Source of the DNA: an uncultured Clostridia bacterium
Lineage (GTDB): Bacteria > Bacillota > Clostridia > TANB77 > CAG-508
Length of the DNA stretch: 64,000 nucleotides
Direction of reading: 5' to 3'
NCBI GenBank assembly: GCA_948777935.1
Contig: CAQDYY010000003.1
Span: 1-64,000 of the forward strand
The notes under the pieces are model-generated. The model worked only from the letters and a program-made list of their open reading frames with translations. It searched no databases and was not told the origin of the DNA. Made by a program: the position numbers and the translations under genes. Shown here piece by piece: positions 9,804 through 19,359 of this stretch; the stretch's first letter is position 1; every line of letters begins with the position of its first letter.

Positions 9804-9840
9804 AAAAACCCCCTCATAGTAATATATGGGGGGATTTTTT
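9804..9840 (+). terminator. Rho-independent terminator
   Basis: AAAAACCCCC pairs with GGGGGGATTTTTT around a 14-nt loop directly after the GldG-like gene. Confidence 0.85.
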
Positions 9841-9946
9841 ATTGAATATAAAAGATCATATGTAGGGGCACCGTTTGTGGGAATACCCCAAAGACATGAC
9901 ACCACTGTGCCCAGTATTAAGTTATGCGAAACGGAGTGAAGCTTTT

Positions 9947-10959
9947 ATGAAACAAATACTAAAAGTAATACTAGTAATAATACGGAACAATAATAGGAGC
10001 AGGGTTTGCATCACGGAAAAGAAATATATCTATTTTTTGGGAAATATCAAATATATGGAATAATAGGAATAATAGTATCATCAGCACTAATGTCAATAAT
10101 CATATATAAAGTAATCAAAATAACAAAGAATAACAAAATAGAAAACTATGAACAATTTATAGAACAGCTATATATAAACAAGACAGCAAAAGATATAATA
10201 AAAATAATAATACAAACCTTTTTACTAATATCATTTTATGTAATGGTAGCAGGATTTAGTGCATACTTTTCGCAAGAGTTACAGGTTCCATCATATATAG
10301 GAACAACAATAATAGTAATACTATGTTATATTATTTTCATGGGAAATATAGAAAGACTAACAAAAGTAAATGAAATACTAGTGCCAATACTAATAATAAC
10401 AATAATAATGCTAATATTCCAAAACAAAGAAGCATATAACATGCTAGAAATAAATACAAAAGATAAATCAATTATGAAAGCTTTATGGGATGCAATACTA
10501 TATACTAGCTATAACAGTATAGTATTAATACCAATACTATTACCACTCTCAAAAAAACTAAAACAAAAATTAGACATAATAGCAGTATCAATTTCATGTG
10601 GAACAATGCTAACAATACTTGCAATATCAATATTTGGACTATTACTAAAAATAAACATAGACATAAACCAGATAGAACTTCCAACAGTATATGTAGCAGG
10701 AATGATGGGAAAAGGATATAAAATAATATATGGAATAATAATACTAGTATCAATCTACACATCAGCAATATCAGCAGGATATGGATTTCTAGAAAAATAT
10801 CAAAAAGCCCCAAAACAATATAAAAAAATTGCTATACTAATATGTATGATAGCATTTATAGTTGCAAATATAGGATTTACAACACTTGTAAACATATTAT
10901 ATCCAATATGCGGAATGTTAGGACTAATACAAATATTATTAATAATAAAAAAGGGTTGA
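9947..10959 (+). CDS. ykvI: YkvI-family membrane transporter, two +1 shifts at CGG
   Basis: A 336-residue inner-membrane protein of the YkvI branch of the APC/NSS-like transporters, with about ten helices. From ATG at 9947 the frame reaches CGG at 9983. Skipping C gives GTIIGAGFAS and then a second CGG at 10014; skipping that C gives GKEIYLFFGKYQ. The rebuilt stretch GAGFASGKEIY is the conserved family N-terminus (unwound first helix). Without both shifts no start produces it. The substrate is unknown. A weak GGAG lies upstream, and the gene is followed by the DUF5711-like gene on the same strand. Confidence 0.88.
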
Positions 10960-11006
10960 AAAAAACAGCAAAAACTGATATAACAAAAATAGTAGGAGGA
11001 AAAGCA

Positions 11007-12152
11007 ATGCAAATAGAAATAGATAAAGAAAAAAAGAAGAAACTACTTATAATTATTAGCATAATAATAGCAATACTAATAGTTATAATATTCTCCTTTT
11101 ACATAGGGAACAAAGAATTTAGAACATTTTTAGATAGATACGTTTTAGGAAAAGAGATAACAGAAAACAATGCAGTAACAATAGACATTAGTGACCAAGA
11201 AAATGTAAGTGTGTATGCATTTGACAAATACATAACAATATTAAATAAAAACAAATTAGCATTATATACAAATACTGCAAAAAAAGAATATGAAATAGAA
11301 ATAAACATAAGTGAAGCAATATATGCATCAAATAATAGATTCCTTATGGTAGCACAAAAAAATGGACAAACATTATATCAAATATCAGAAGGAAATGTCA
11401 TGTGGCAAAAAGAACTAGAAGGAGATATACAAAAAGTCGATGTAAACAAAAATGGATATGTATCGGTAATAACAGCGGGAAAACTTCACAAAACAATAAT
11501 AGTAACATTTAGTCCACAAGGAAAAGAACTATTTAAGACATATCTATCTAACACAACATGTATAGATACAAGCATATCAAATGATAATAAAAACCTTGCG
11601 ATAGCAGAAATAAATACAACAGGAACACTAATAGAATCAAGTATAAAAATAATATCGATAGAAAAAGCACAAACAGATCCAATGAATTCAGTAATAGAAA
11701 TATATCAATCACAATCTGGTCAACTAATAAAAAATATAGAATACCAAGATAAAAACTATTTAATATGTATGTATGATAATGAAATTAAACGTATATATAA
11801 AGAGCAAAATGAAACAATAGTATCATTTCCGGAAAATAAAATAACATTTGCAAATATCAAATTAAATAACTATATAATATATACAACAGAAAAAAGTAAT
11901 AATACACAAGTTACATTAACAAATGTAGTAACGCAAAAAGAAAACATATATATAACAGGGGGAGCAACCAAAAGCATAAGAACACATGAAAATCATATTG
12001 CGTTAAACTTAGGAAGTGAAATACACTTTATTACGACAAATGGATGGCTAACAAAAAAATACACATCAAAAAAGGAAGTAAAAGACATAATATTAGGAGA
12101 AAAAATAGCAGGAATAATATATAAAGACAAAATAGAAGTAGTTAATCTATAG
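11007..12152 (+). CDS. DUF5711-like single-pass membrane protein
   Basis: A 381-residue protein with a short basic cytoplasmic start, one membrane helix (LLIIISIIIAILIVIIFSF) and a long extracellular part made of repeating beta-rich blades such as YASNNRFLMVAQKNGQTLY. I chose this ATG because TAGGAGGA lies just upstream; a longer frame adds a low-complexity extension. It resembles DUF5711, a beta-propeller-like family next to cvpA in Clostridia. It is 9 nt before cvpA, so the two are likely translated together. Function is not known. Confidence 0.7.
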   Translation: MQIEIDKEKKKKLLIIISIIIAILIVIIFSFYIGNKEFRTFLDRYVLGKEITENNAVTIDISDQENVSVYAFDKYITILNKNKLALYTNTAKKEYEIEINISEAIYASNNRFLMVAQKNGQTLYQISEGNVMWQKELEGDIQKVDVNKNGYVSVITAGKLHKTIIVTFSPQGKELFKTYLSNTTCIDTSISNDNKNLAIAEINTTGTLIESSIKIISIEKAQTDPMNSVIEIYQSQSGQLIKNIEYQDKNYLICMYDNEIKRIYKEQNETIVSFPENKITFANIKLNNYIIYTTEKSNNTQVTLTNVVTQKENIYITGGATKSIRTHENHIALNLGSEIHFITTNGWLTKKYTSKKEVKDIILGEKIAGIIYKDKIEVVNL

Positions 12153-12161
12153 GAGGAAAAA

Positions 12162-12824
12162 ATGGCTATAATTTTAGATTTAATTATAATTGGAATAATA
12201 GCATTAAGTACATTTTTAGGATACAAACAAGGGCTAATAAAAGTAGCCTTCAAAATAGTATCATTTTTTATTGCAATAGTTATTACATTAATACTATATA
12301 GACCAGTAACAAATCTAGTAATAAATAACACAACATGGGATGAAACAATAGAAAGTGTAATATATGAAAAACTAAGTACAACAAAAGTAGATCAAGGAGA
12401 AAAAATAAAAAAAGAAGAAACAGATTTACCAGGAATAGTAGTAAACTACATAAATGATGCAATAACAAACACAGTAGGTATGGCACAGGAAAATGTAGCA
12501 AAAGTAGTTTCAAAAGACTTAACCCAAAGCATAATACAAGTAATTGTATTAGTAGTTTTATTTGTAGTTACAAGAATACTTTTAATATTTGCAAAAGTAA
12601 TATTAGATGCAGTATCAGAATTGCCAATTGTTAAACAATTTAATGAAATGGGAGGAATAATATATGGTATATTAAGAGCTAGTATAATAATATTTGGCGT
12701 ATTAGCACTTGCAAGTTTTATATTACCAATGATAAACCAAATGGCAATACTAGAATGGATAAACAGCAGCATACTTACTAAGTTTCTATATAATCATAAC
12801 ATTATCCTAATGCTATTCTTCTAA
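12162..12824 (+). CDS. cvpA: CvpA-family membrane protein
   Basis: A 220-residue protein with four membrane segments. The conserved FLGYKQGLIKVAFKIVSFFIAIVI start and the later GGIIYGILRASIIIFGVLALA segment mark the CvpA (colicin V production) family, whose members affect envelope homeostasis. A Firmicute-type extracytoplasmic insert (about residues 55-115) separates helices two and three. It has TAGGAGG upstream and ends just before a MITE-like palindrome. Confidence 0.85.
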   Translation: MAIILDLIIIGIIALSTFLGYKQGLIKVAFKIVSFFIAIVITLILYRPVTNLVINNTTWDETIESVIYEKLSTTKVDQGEKIKKEETDLPGIVVNYINDAITNTVGMAQENVAKVVSKDLTQSIIQVIVLVVLFVVTRILLIFAKVILDAVSELPIVKQFNEMGGIIYGILRASIIIFGVLALASFILPMINQMAILEWINSSILTKFLYNHNIILMLFF

Positions 12825-12848
12825 ATATGTTAAGGTTTTCTTAAGTTA

Positions 12849-13054
12849 GTTACTGGATAATGGTTTTTGATGAAAAAATCTTCGAAGACCTTGCTACAAA
12901 GCATTTGTAGGGGCGATTTTAATCGCCCGCAAATATAGCATTTTCTAAAAAATAAATCATATAGCGAAGCCTTTGGAGAACGGGAGATCAAGATCTCCCC
13001 TACATTTTCTCTATTGTTCCGGTTTAGCATTCTAGTTAATTATTATCCAGTAAC
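12849..13054. mobile_element. 206-bp palindromic MITE-like element
   Basis: Perfect 13-bp terminal inverted repeats GTTACTGGATAAT (12849-12861) and its complement (13042-13054) enclose non-coding DNA. The interior holds two shorter palindromes built on GTAGGGG (GGGGCGATTTTAATCGCCC and GGGAGATCAAGATCTCCC). It carries no gene and is far richer in GC than its surroundings. Its presence directly after cvpA suggests insertion. Confidence 0.65.
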
Positions 13055-13140
13055 CATTCTGATTGTTCTTTAGTATGATTTTCTTGAACAATTATAAAAT
13101 TTATGATATATTTTAAAAAAATAATAAAGGTAGGTATATT

Positions 13141-13899
13141 ATGGAAAAAAATTTAATTTAAAGATTTTTATTAGAAACCGTAAAAGAAGCTTATATACAA
13201 ATTAAAAATATTGAAAAAGAAGTTTCAATTAAGGGTAGTAGAGATTTTGTAACTAATTGTGATTTATTAATAGAAAAATATATAATTGAAAAAATGAAAA
13301 AAGAATTTCCAGATATTGAAATTTTAAGCGAAGAGTTTAATTTTGATAAAGAAAAAACAAATAGATATTTTGTTATTGACCCAATAGATGGAACGATAAA
13401 CTTTGCAAGTGGATTAGATATTTGGGGAATACAAGTTGCTTATGTTGAAAATGAGAATACATTAGCCAGTTGCTTATATTTTCCTAAATTAGATTTATTA
13501 TTAAGTTCTACAGATAAAGGTGGAACTTTTATCAATGGAAAGAAAGTAAAAGTAAAAGAATATGAAAATTTAGATAATAGTCTAGTTGCATTTGATTTTT
13601 CGAGAGCTAATGAAAAGAATTATATTTTATATCAAGAAGTAAGTAAAAAAATTATGAGAGTAAGAGAGTTTGGAGCAGCTTGTTATGGATTTTCTATGGT
13701 AGCGAATGGTAGTATAGATGGATATTGTATCTTACAAAATACACCTTGGGATATAGAGCCGGGATTATTGGCTTGTATTGAATCAGGAGCAAAAGTTTAC
13801 AGAGACAATTTTTGCACAATAGTTGCTAATAGTAATGCTATTATAGATTTGATTATAAACTCAATACAAATTGCATTTAAAGACGGTTTAAAATATTAA
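13141..13899 (+). pseudogene. Inositol-monophosphatase family gene with in-frame TAA at codon 7
   Basis: The frame from ATG encodes a complete 252-residue IMPase-family phosphatase apart from a TAA at 13159-13161 (MEKNLI, stop, RFLLETVKEAY). Family residues are intact: KGSRDFVTNCD, the metal ligands in ILSEEF and DPIDGTINFA, and WDIEPG near the C-terminus. No ATG, GTG or TTG follows the stop until 13294, which would remove the DFVTNCD motif. Either the gene is newly broken, the start region is mis-sequenced, or the TAA is read through. Members hydrolyse inositol or nucleotide phosphates. Confidence 0.75.
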
Positions 13900-14040
13900 A
13901 AATAAAAGAAAAATAGTAACAATTCTCCGAGTTCAATACAATTAAATGGGCTTTTCTGCTACTCTTCGTAGATTTCTTTTAGTAAGGCTAAACTATAACA
14001 TTAAAGTTTTCTTAAGTTAATAAAAACTAGCCCAAATTTA

Positions 14041-14069
14041 TTGATATTTTAGCCAAAATTTGATATACT
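14041..14069 (+). promoter_or_regulatory. Promoter of the LCP gene
   Basis: TTGATA (14041-14046), a 17-nt spacer and TATACT (14064-14069), about 30 nt before the LCP start. The roughly 140 nt before it hold no gene. Confidence 0.6.
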
Positions 14070-14100
14070 AGAAAACATAAAAATATATGGGAGTGGGAAT

Positions 14101-15195
14101 ATGAAAAAAACAGAAGAACCAAAACAAGAAAAAAGAAATATAAAAAAAGATAAACCAGTAAAAAAAGAAAAAAAGAAAAAAAGCAAAGCATGGAAAATAT
14201 TTAGATTATTTATAATATTAATAGTAATTTCATTACTAGTATTTGCAGGTGTTTTTACATACAAAGTAGCAAAAAATGGATGGGGACTACAAGGCTTTAT
14301 GGCAGCAGCAATGGGACATGATGAAAACACACTAAAAGACTTAGAACCAATCACATTTTTACTAGTAGGAATTAGCGGATGTGAAGAAGACTATAAACTA
14401 GCAGACACAATAATGGTATGTTCATATAACCCTAAAACACAAAAAGCATCCTTACTATCAATTCCAAGAGATACGTATGTTGGAAAAGACAAAACAAAAG
14501 CATCAGCAAGTTATAAAATAAATTCTGTATATAGAAATGGAGAAAATATAAATGGAATGGTAAAAGCCATAGAAAATATAACAGGATTAGAAATAGATAA
14601 CTATCTTATAATAGATACAGATGCACTAGTTCAATTAGTAGATGCGCTAGGTGGAGTAAAATTCAATGTTCCAATAAATATGGATTATGATGATCCTACA
14701 CAAAATTTGCATATACACTTAAAAGCAGGACAACAAACATTAACGGGAGACCAAGCAGAAGGACTTGTAAGATTTAGACATAACAATAATGGAACGACAT
14801 ATTCTACAGAATATGGAGATAATGACATTGGAAGAATGAGAACACAAAGAGAATTTATCACAGAAGTAATGAAACAAACATTAAAGCCAGAGAACATATT
14901 AAAAATAAATAAGATAGCAGAAATTGCATTTAATAATATACAAACTAACATGACATTTAGCACAATAAAAGACTATATACCATATGCAGTAAGTTTTAAT
15001 ACAGAAAACCTAAAAACAGGAGTATTACCAGGAATACCAGAATTATGCAATAAAGTATATATATATACAGTAAACAAAAAACAAACAAAAACAATAGTAG
15101 AAGAATTATTTGGAGAAGAAGAGGAAACACTAGTAGATGGAAACACAAATATAATAAATAACACAATTTCTTCATCGAATAAGAAAAGTAAATAA
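14101..15195 (+). CDS. LCP-family (LytR-CpsA-Psr) cell-wall glycopolymer ligase
   Basis: A 364-residue membrane-anchored enzyme that transfers teichoic acids or other glycopolymers from lipid carrier to peptidoglycan. A very basic cytoplasmic start (lysine-rich, about 35 residues) precedes one membrane helix, followed by the LCP domain. Key elements are LADTIMVCSYNP, the SLLSIPRDTYV block with the catalytic-site arginine, LGGVKFNVPINMDY and LVRFRHNNNG with conserved arginines, then DIGRMRTQREF. The tail is a variable serine-rich stretch. rsfS follows 16 nt later. Confidence 0.92.
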   Translation: MKKTEEPKQEKRNIKKDKPVKKEKKKKSKAWKIFRLFIILIVISLLVFAGVFTYKVAKNGWGLQGFMAAAMGHDENTLKDLEPITFLLVGISGCEEDYKLADTIMVCSYNPKTQKASLLSIPRDTYVGKDKTKASASYKINSVYRNGENINGMVKAIENITGLEIDNYLIIDTDALVQLVDALGGVKFNVPINMDYDDPTQNLHIHLKAGQQTLTGDQAEGLVRFRHNNNGTTYSTEYGDNDIGRMRTQREFITEVMKQTLKPENILKINKIAEIAFNNIQTNMTFSTIKDYIPYAVSFNTENLKTGVLPGIPELCNKVYIYTVNKKQTKTIVEELFGEEEETLVDGNTNIINNTISSSNKKSK

Positions 15196-15211
15196 AACAA
15201 AGGAGGGCGAC

Positions 15212-15526
15212 ATGGAATTATTAGATAAAATCATAAGACTATTAGAAGATAAAAAAGCAATAGACTTAAAAACAATGAATATAAAAGAACAAAGCACATT
15301 AGCAGATTACTTTATTATAGTAAGTGGAACATCAAATACACATATAAAAGCATTAGCAGACAATGTAGAAGTAGAGTTAAAAAAAGAAAACATATATCCA
15401 AACAAAATAGAAGGATACAATACAGAATGGATACTAATGGATTATGGAGATATAGTAGTGCATATATTTACTGAAAAAGAAAGACAAAACTACAATATAG
15501 AAGAACTATATGAAAGAAACAAATAG
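15212..15526 (+). CDS. rsfS: Ribosomal silencing factor RsfS
   Basis: A 104-residue RsfS/YbeB protein that binds uL14 and keeps 50S subunits from joining 30S during starvation. The pattern LLEDKKAIDLKTMNI, LADYFIIVSGTSNTHIKALAD, GYNTEWILMDYGDIVVHIF and the terminal ERQNYNIEELY are diagnostic. AGGAGGGCG precedes the start. It probably shares the LCP promoter. Confidence 0.95.
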   Translation: MELLDKIIRLLEDKKAIDLKTMNIKEQSTLADYFIIVSGTSNTHIKALADNVEVELKKENIYPNKIEGYNTEWILMDYGDIVVHIFTEKERQNYNIEELYERNK

Positions 15527-15533
15527 AAAATTA

Positions 15534-15565
15534 TGTAGGAGCAGATTCCATATCTGCCCCTACTC
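15534..15565. repeat. GTAGG(A/G)GC palindrome
   Basis: GTAGGAGCAGAT pairs with ATCTGCCCCTAC around a 5-nt loop. It belongs to the same short palindrome family as the interior of the element at 12849. It sits between convergent genes without a T-tract and overlaps neither stop. Confidence 0.6.
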
Positions 15566-15569
15566 ATAT

Positions 15570-16894
15570 TTAATTATAGTCAAACCTATAATAATAAGAA
15601 CCGAGAAGATCTAGAAGAATTAGAGGTCTTCTTTTTCTTCTTCTTTGATTTCTTTTTCCTACGATTACTCCTATTCAAAAAACACTTCAAAATATACAAA
15701 ACAAAAATAACAAGAGCTATTTTAATAACAATAGAAAAAGTAGAATTTGCTAAAACATCTTGACCTGCAATTAAATTTGTAGTATAGTTAATGCCACAGG
15801 AAGAATAGCAAACAGTACCAATTATACTTCCCTTAGAAATAGGAGCTCTTAAATTATCATCCAAATGTACTTCTGGTGAGAAATCTGTAGGAACAGTATT
15901 AGCATTTACCAAAGCACGAATGTCAGTTGCATATAAAACATTTAAACTTTTTGTATCTTTAGAAGCATTTCTTGGAGAAACAACCTTAAAAACATCATTA
16001 GACTTACACAAAGTTTCATACTTATAATTTCCAAAACCATAATTAAACAGAGAAATACAATCATCAAACTTATTAGTATCAGTAGTTAAGTCACTGTCAG
16101 CACCCATAATTACGCAAATAAGTTCCATATCGTCCCTTTTAGCACTTGCAACAATACAATTTCCAGCAGCATCAGTAAAACCTGTCTTTATACCAGTAGA
16201 ATACTTATAATATTGACCACTTTTCTCATTTATTAAACGATTTGTATTAACAAAAACACGATTATCCTTATCATATTTATTAGTAGTAGGTAAAGTATAT
16301 TTAACAGTACAAACAAGCTTACGGAAAGTATCGTTTTGCATAGCATACCTACCAATCAAAGCCAAATCATAAGCAGTAGAATAATGATTTTCATTATGAA
16401 CACCATTAGGGTTTACGAAATTCGTATTTTCACAACCAATTTCCCTAGCCTTAGTATTCATCATACTAGCAAAACTCTCTACAGAACCCGCAATATCTTC
16501 AGCAATTACATTAGCAGCATCATTAGCAGAAGGAATTAGCAAAACATTAAGTAATTGTTTTATAGTAAGAACTTCATCTGGTTGTAAATTTGCATGGCTA
16601 TACCCAGAAGGAACTGTAGAAATAGCATTATAGCTAACAGTTGCAGTATCAGATAAACTCCTATGTTCTAAAGCTAAAATAGCAGTCATAATTTTAGTTG
16701 TACTTGCAGGGAATCTTTTCTCTTTTGCATTTTTCTCATATAAAATCTTACCAGTACCGAGAATCCATAAGAAGAGCAACAGGAGCATTTACAGTAGGCT
16801 TATTCTCAGCTCCAAAGCTTAAAGTAAAAGGTAAAAACAAATATGTTACAACAAAAGACAAGATAAAACAAGATAAAAATTTCTTTAGTTTCAT
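15570..16894 (-). CDS. dacF: D-alanyl-D-alanine carboxypeptidase (DacF-like), +1 shifts at CGG
   Basis: A 440-residue penicillin-binding serine carboxypeptidase that trims peptidoglycan pentapeptides outside the membrane. From the ATG a signal peptide (FLSCFILSFVVTYLFLPF) leads to LLMDS. There CGG (16759-16757) must be skipped to give GTGKILYEKNAKEKRFPASTTK, with catalytic SxxK. SAN in PSANDAAN and KTG in TGIKTGFTD follow, then a C-terminal beta domain, a membrane anchor and a lysine-rich tail. A second CGG (15603-15601) lies ten codons before the end: shifted it ends SSGSYYYRFDYN, unshifted SSRFLLL. Only the first site is decisive. Confidence 0.9.
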
Positions 16895-16991
16895 AAAACA
16901 CCATCCATATTAAAAAGTATTGTTAATATCTTATATGAAATTGACACAAATTTCAATGATTATTAAAAAAATTAATAAAATAAAAGTTATA

Positions 16992-17188
16992 GTTCAGACT
17001 TATTTTATAAGAACTTACGAAGCTTTGCAAGAGAGCCCCTTTAATAAGGGGGCTAGCGCCGATAGGCGACTGGGGGTTCTTAAAAAAACATTTAGAAGAA
17101 CCCTCCGTCAGTGCTTCGCACTGCCACCCTTGTTAAAGGAGGTTTCTTGTATGCCTTCGCAGATATTCTTATTTGCTATAGTCTGAAC
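16992..17188. mobile_element. 197-bp imperfect palindrome, MITE-like
   Basis: GTTCAGACT (16992-17000) and AGTCTGAAC (17180-17188) bound a region whose left half closely mirrors its right half over about 70 nt (CGAAG...CAAGA...CCTTTAA...AAGGG...GGGGGTTCTT). It has no coding capacity and is GC-rich for this genome. It fills most of the 320-nt gap between the dac gene and comEA. Confidence 0.6.
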
Positions 17189-17217
17189 AGTAATAAAATA
17201 AAAAAGGAGGAATTAAA

Positions 17218-17840
17218 ATGATAGGACTAGACAAAAAACAAATCATAATAGGAGGAGCAATAATAGTAGTAATAGTAGGAATTATAGTGTACTACTTTTA
17301 CTCAAATATGCAAAAAGAGGAGGAAATAATAGAAATAGAAGAAGAAAACACAATACAAGAAAATAAGCAAATAGATAAAGTAGAAGAAGAGCAAATCATA
17401 GTACATATAGCAGGAGAAGTAAAAAAAGAAGGAATTATAAAAACAAAAGAAGGAGCAAGAATAGCAGACATAATAGAACAAGCGGGAGGATTAAATGAAG
17501 AAGCAGACATTACAGACATAAACTTGGCATATCCAGTAGAAGATGGACAAAAAATAATTATACCCAAAAGAGGACAAGAACCAAATGAATACAAAATAGA
17601 AGAAAGCACAAACAATAGTGAAAACAATATAAAAACAACAAACAAAAAAATAAACATAAACAAAGCAACACAAGAAGAACTACAAACATTACAAGGAATA
17701 CGGAGAAGCGACAGCACAAAAAATAATAGATTATAGAAAAGAAAACCGGAAACTTCAAGCAAATAGAGGACTTAAAAGAAGTACCAGGAATAGGTGATGC
17801 AAAATTTGAAGCGATTAAGGAAAATGTAAATGTAAAATAA
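17218..17840 (+). CDS. comEA: Competence DNA receptor ComEA, two +1 shifts at CGG
   Basis: A 206-residue ComEA-type protein that binds double-stranded DNA at the cell surface during uptake. It has an N-terminal membrane anchor, an acidic linker, an SLBB domain (HIAGEVKKEGIIKTKEGARI) and a C-terminal double helix-hairpin-helix. The plain frame stops within the first hairpin. Skipping C at CGG 17701 gives GIGEATAQKIIDYRKEN. Skipping C at CGG 17747 gives GNFKQIEDLKEVPGIGDAKF and the normal stop at 17838. Both restored glycines are conserved family positions. AAAGGAGG precedes the start. Confidence 0.92.
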
Positions 17841-17873
17841 TACAGTATCATTATATATCAATTAACATGCTAC

Positions 17874-17902
17874 TTGCAAAAAAAGAAAAATAAATGTATA
17901 AT
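17874..17902 (+). promoter_or_regulatory. Promoter of the 321-aa unknown gene
   Basis: TTGCAA (17874-17879), a 17-nt spacer and TATAAT (17897-17902), 32 nt before the gene start. Confidence 0.6.
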
Positions 17903-17934
17903 TTATTAGTAGAATAGATAATAGGAGGAAAAGT

Positions 17935-18900
17935 ATGAAAGTTTTATCAATAAAAGAAGCAATTGAGAAGAAGTTACTAAATGATATTGGAGGATTAAGC
18001 CTAAACGAAGATGCTAAAAAAATGCAAACAATAGACAAAGAAGAATTAGAAGAAACAATAAAAAGTATGTTAAAAGATGTAATAGAGCCATCTATAGTTG
18101 TTTCAAGTGATGAGAAAGAGATATTTTGTGTAACTGCAGAAAGAGAAGGAAATAGCTCTAGAAATTTTTTTGAAACTCCAGAAAAAATTACACAACAATA
18201 TATATATCCCAAAGTGTATACACAAGATAATACACCAGTTTTAATAATGGGGCAAAAACTTGGAAACAAATGTAGTACTATACCAATAGTTCAAGATAAT
18301 AAAAATGACGACATACAAGAATTTACTCTTAAAATAAAAACTGCAAAAGGGGCAATAGATGAAACATTTTGCGAAAATGATTCATTGCAAGAAAGTAAAC
18401 AAGATGATAATATAGAAATGGAAGAAACAGAAGTTGTACATAAGTTAGAAAAACCAATAGAAGTATCTTATGAAAATGGAGAATTACTATTAAAAGGGCA
18501 AAATATAGAAATACCAGATGATGATATAGTAATTATAGATAAGGATAATTTTATTAATTATACATATAGTATAATGTTGGAAGATGGAAGGCAATCTAAT
18601 TTAACATTTGGATATAATGCAATTCCAAGAGAAGACATGTTTTGCAAAGACATTGTAAATGAAATAAATACAATAAAAACAGAAGGTATTGGTAATGTAA
18701 AAGAAGATTCAGTAAAATGTGTTGGATATGATGACATATATGAAAAATATCATGAAAGTACACCCAAAAAAATTGAAATAATAGAACCTGAAGATGAAGA
18801 ACTAAAAAAACTATTAGAAGAAGACAAACAATTAGATACAGAAATAAAAGAAGCGCAAGAACTGTTACAACAAAAAGATAGAGGAACAATGCAAATATAA
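17935..18900 (+). CDS. Acidic cytoplasmic protein of unknown function
   Basis: I do not recognise this 321-residue protein. It has no signal peptide or membrane segment and is rich in Asp/Glu/Lys. The first 60 residues and the last 45 (EPEDEELKKLLEEDKQLDTEIKEA region) are predicted helical and possibly coiled coil. The middle (residues 170-215) looks beta-rich. A consensus promoter and TAGGAGGA site support it being a real gene. It is followed by a small lysine-rich gene after 20 nt, then by a strong terminator, so the two form an operon. Confidence 0.6.
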   Translation: MKVLSIKEAIEKKLLNDIGGLSLNEDAKKMQTIDKEELEETIKSMLKDVIEPSIVVSSDEKEIFCVTAEREGNSSRNFFETPEKITQQYIYPKVYTQDNTPVLIMGQKLGNKCSTIPIVQDNKNDDIQEFTLKIKTAKGAIDETFCENDSLQESKQDDNIEMEETEVVHKLEKPIEVSYENGELLLKGQNIEIPDDDIVIIDKDNFINYTYSIMLEDGRQSNLTFGYNAIPREDMFCKDIVNEINTIKTEGIGNVKEDSVKCVGYDDIYEKYHESTPKKIEIIEPEDEELKKLLEEDKQLDTEIKEAQELLQQKDRGTMQI

Positions 18901-18920
18901 TATGTAAAAGGAGATAAAAA

Positions 18921-19259
18921 GTGAAAAAAGCAGAAGAAGAAAGTGGAAAAATGATTATATGGCATCAAAGCATTTTTACTAAAATAAAAGAAATCTTTAA
19001 AAAATTATTTAGGAAAAATAATAAAACACAAGAACAACAAATTTACCATCAAAGTATAGATATACAAGAAGCAAATTTTAAAGAAATATTAAAAGTGGAC
19101 ATGAGAATAGAAGAATTACAAAGAAAATTAAAAAACGGACAAATTGATTTAAAAGATATAGAAAGATTAGATAAAAAGAAAATAATAGAATTATATAAAA
19201 AGCAAATTACACAAAAAAAGAACAAATTAGATCAGTTAAAAAAAAGAATAAGTATATAA
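18921..19259 (+). CDS. Small coiled-coil protein of unknown function
   Basis: A 112-residue lysine-rich, mostly helical protein starting at GTG after AAAGGAG. The C-terminal half (MRIEELQRKLKNGQIDLKDIE, then KKKIIELYKKQITQKK) is heptad-like. It probably partners with the acidic protein upstream because charge and position complement each other, but this is inference. The stop codon overlaps the first base of a 22-bp terminator stem. Confidence 0.55.
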   Translation: MKKAEEESGKMIIWHQSIFTKIKEIFKKLFRKNNKTQEQQIYHQSIDIQEANFKEILKVDMRIEELQRKLKNGQIDLKDIERLDKKKIIELYKKQITQKKNKLDQLKKRISI

Positions 19260-19319
19260 AAAGTTATAATAGTTGGGGTAGAAACTTTAAAGTTTTGTAC
19301 CCCAACTATTATAACTTTT
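19259..19319. terminator. Bidirectional terminator, 22-bp stem
   Basis: Arms 19259-19280 and 19298-19319 are perfectly complementary, starting AAAAGTT and ending AACTTTT, around a 17-nt loop. It separates the + strand pair from the minus-strand small gene. Confidence 0.85.
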
Positions 19320-19359
19320 ATCCATATTTTAGAGTTAGGTTTTGTTTAGCATTAAATAT

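Noticed and set aside
12900..12990. Short GTAGGGG palindromes as a CRISPR array
   Set aside because: Repeats are few, scattered and palindromic, with no regular spacers and no cas genes.
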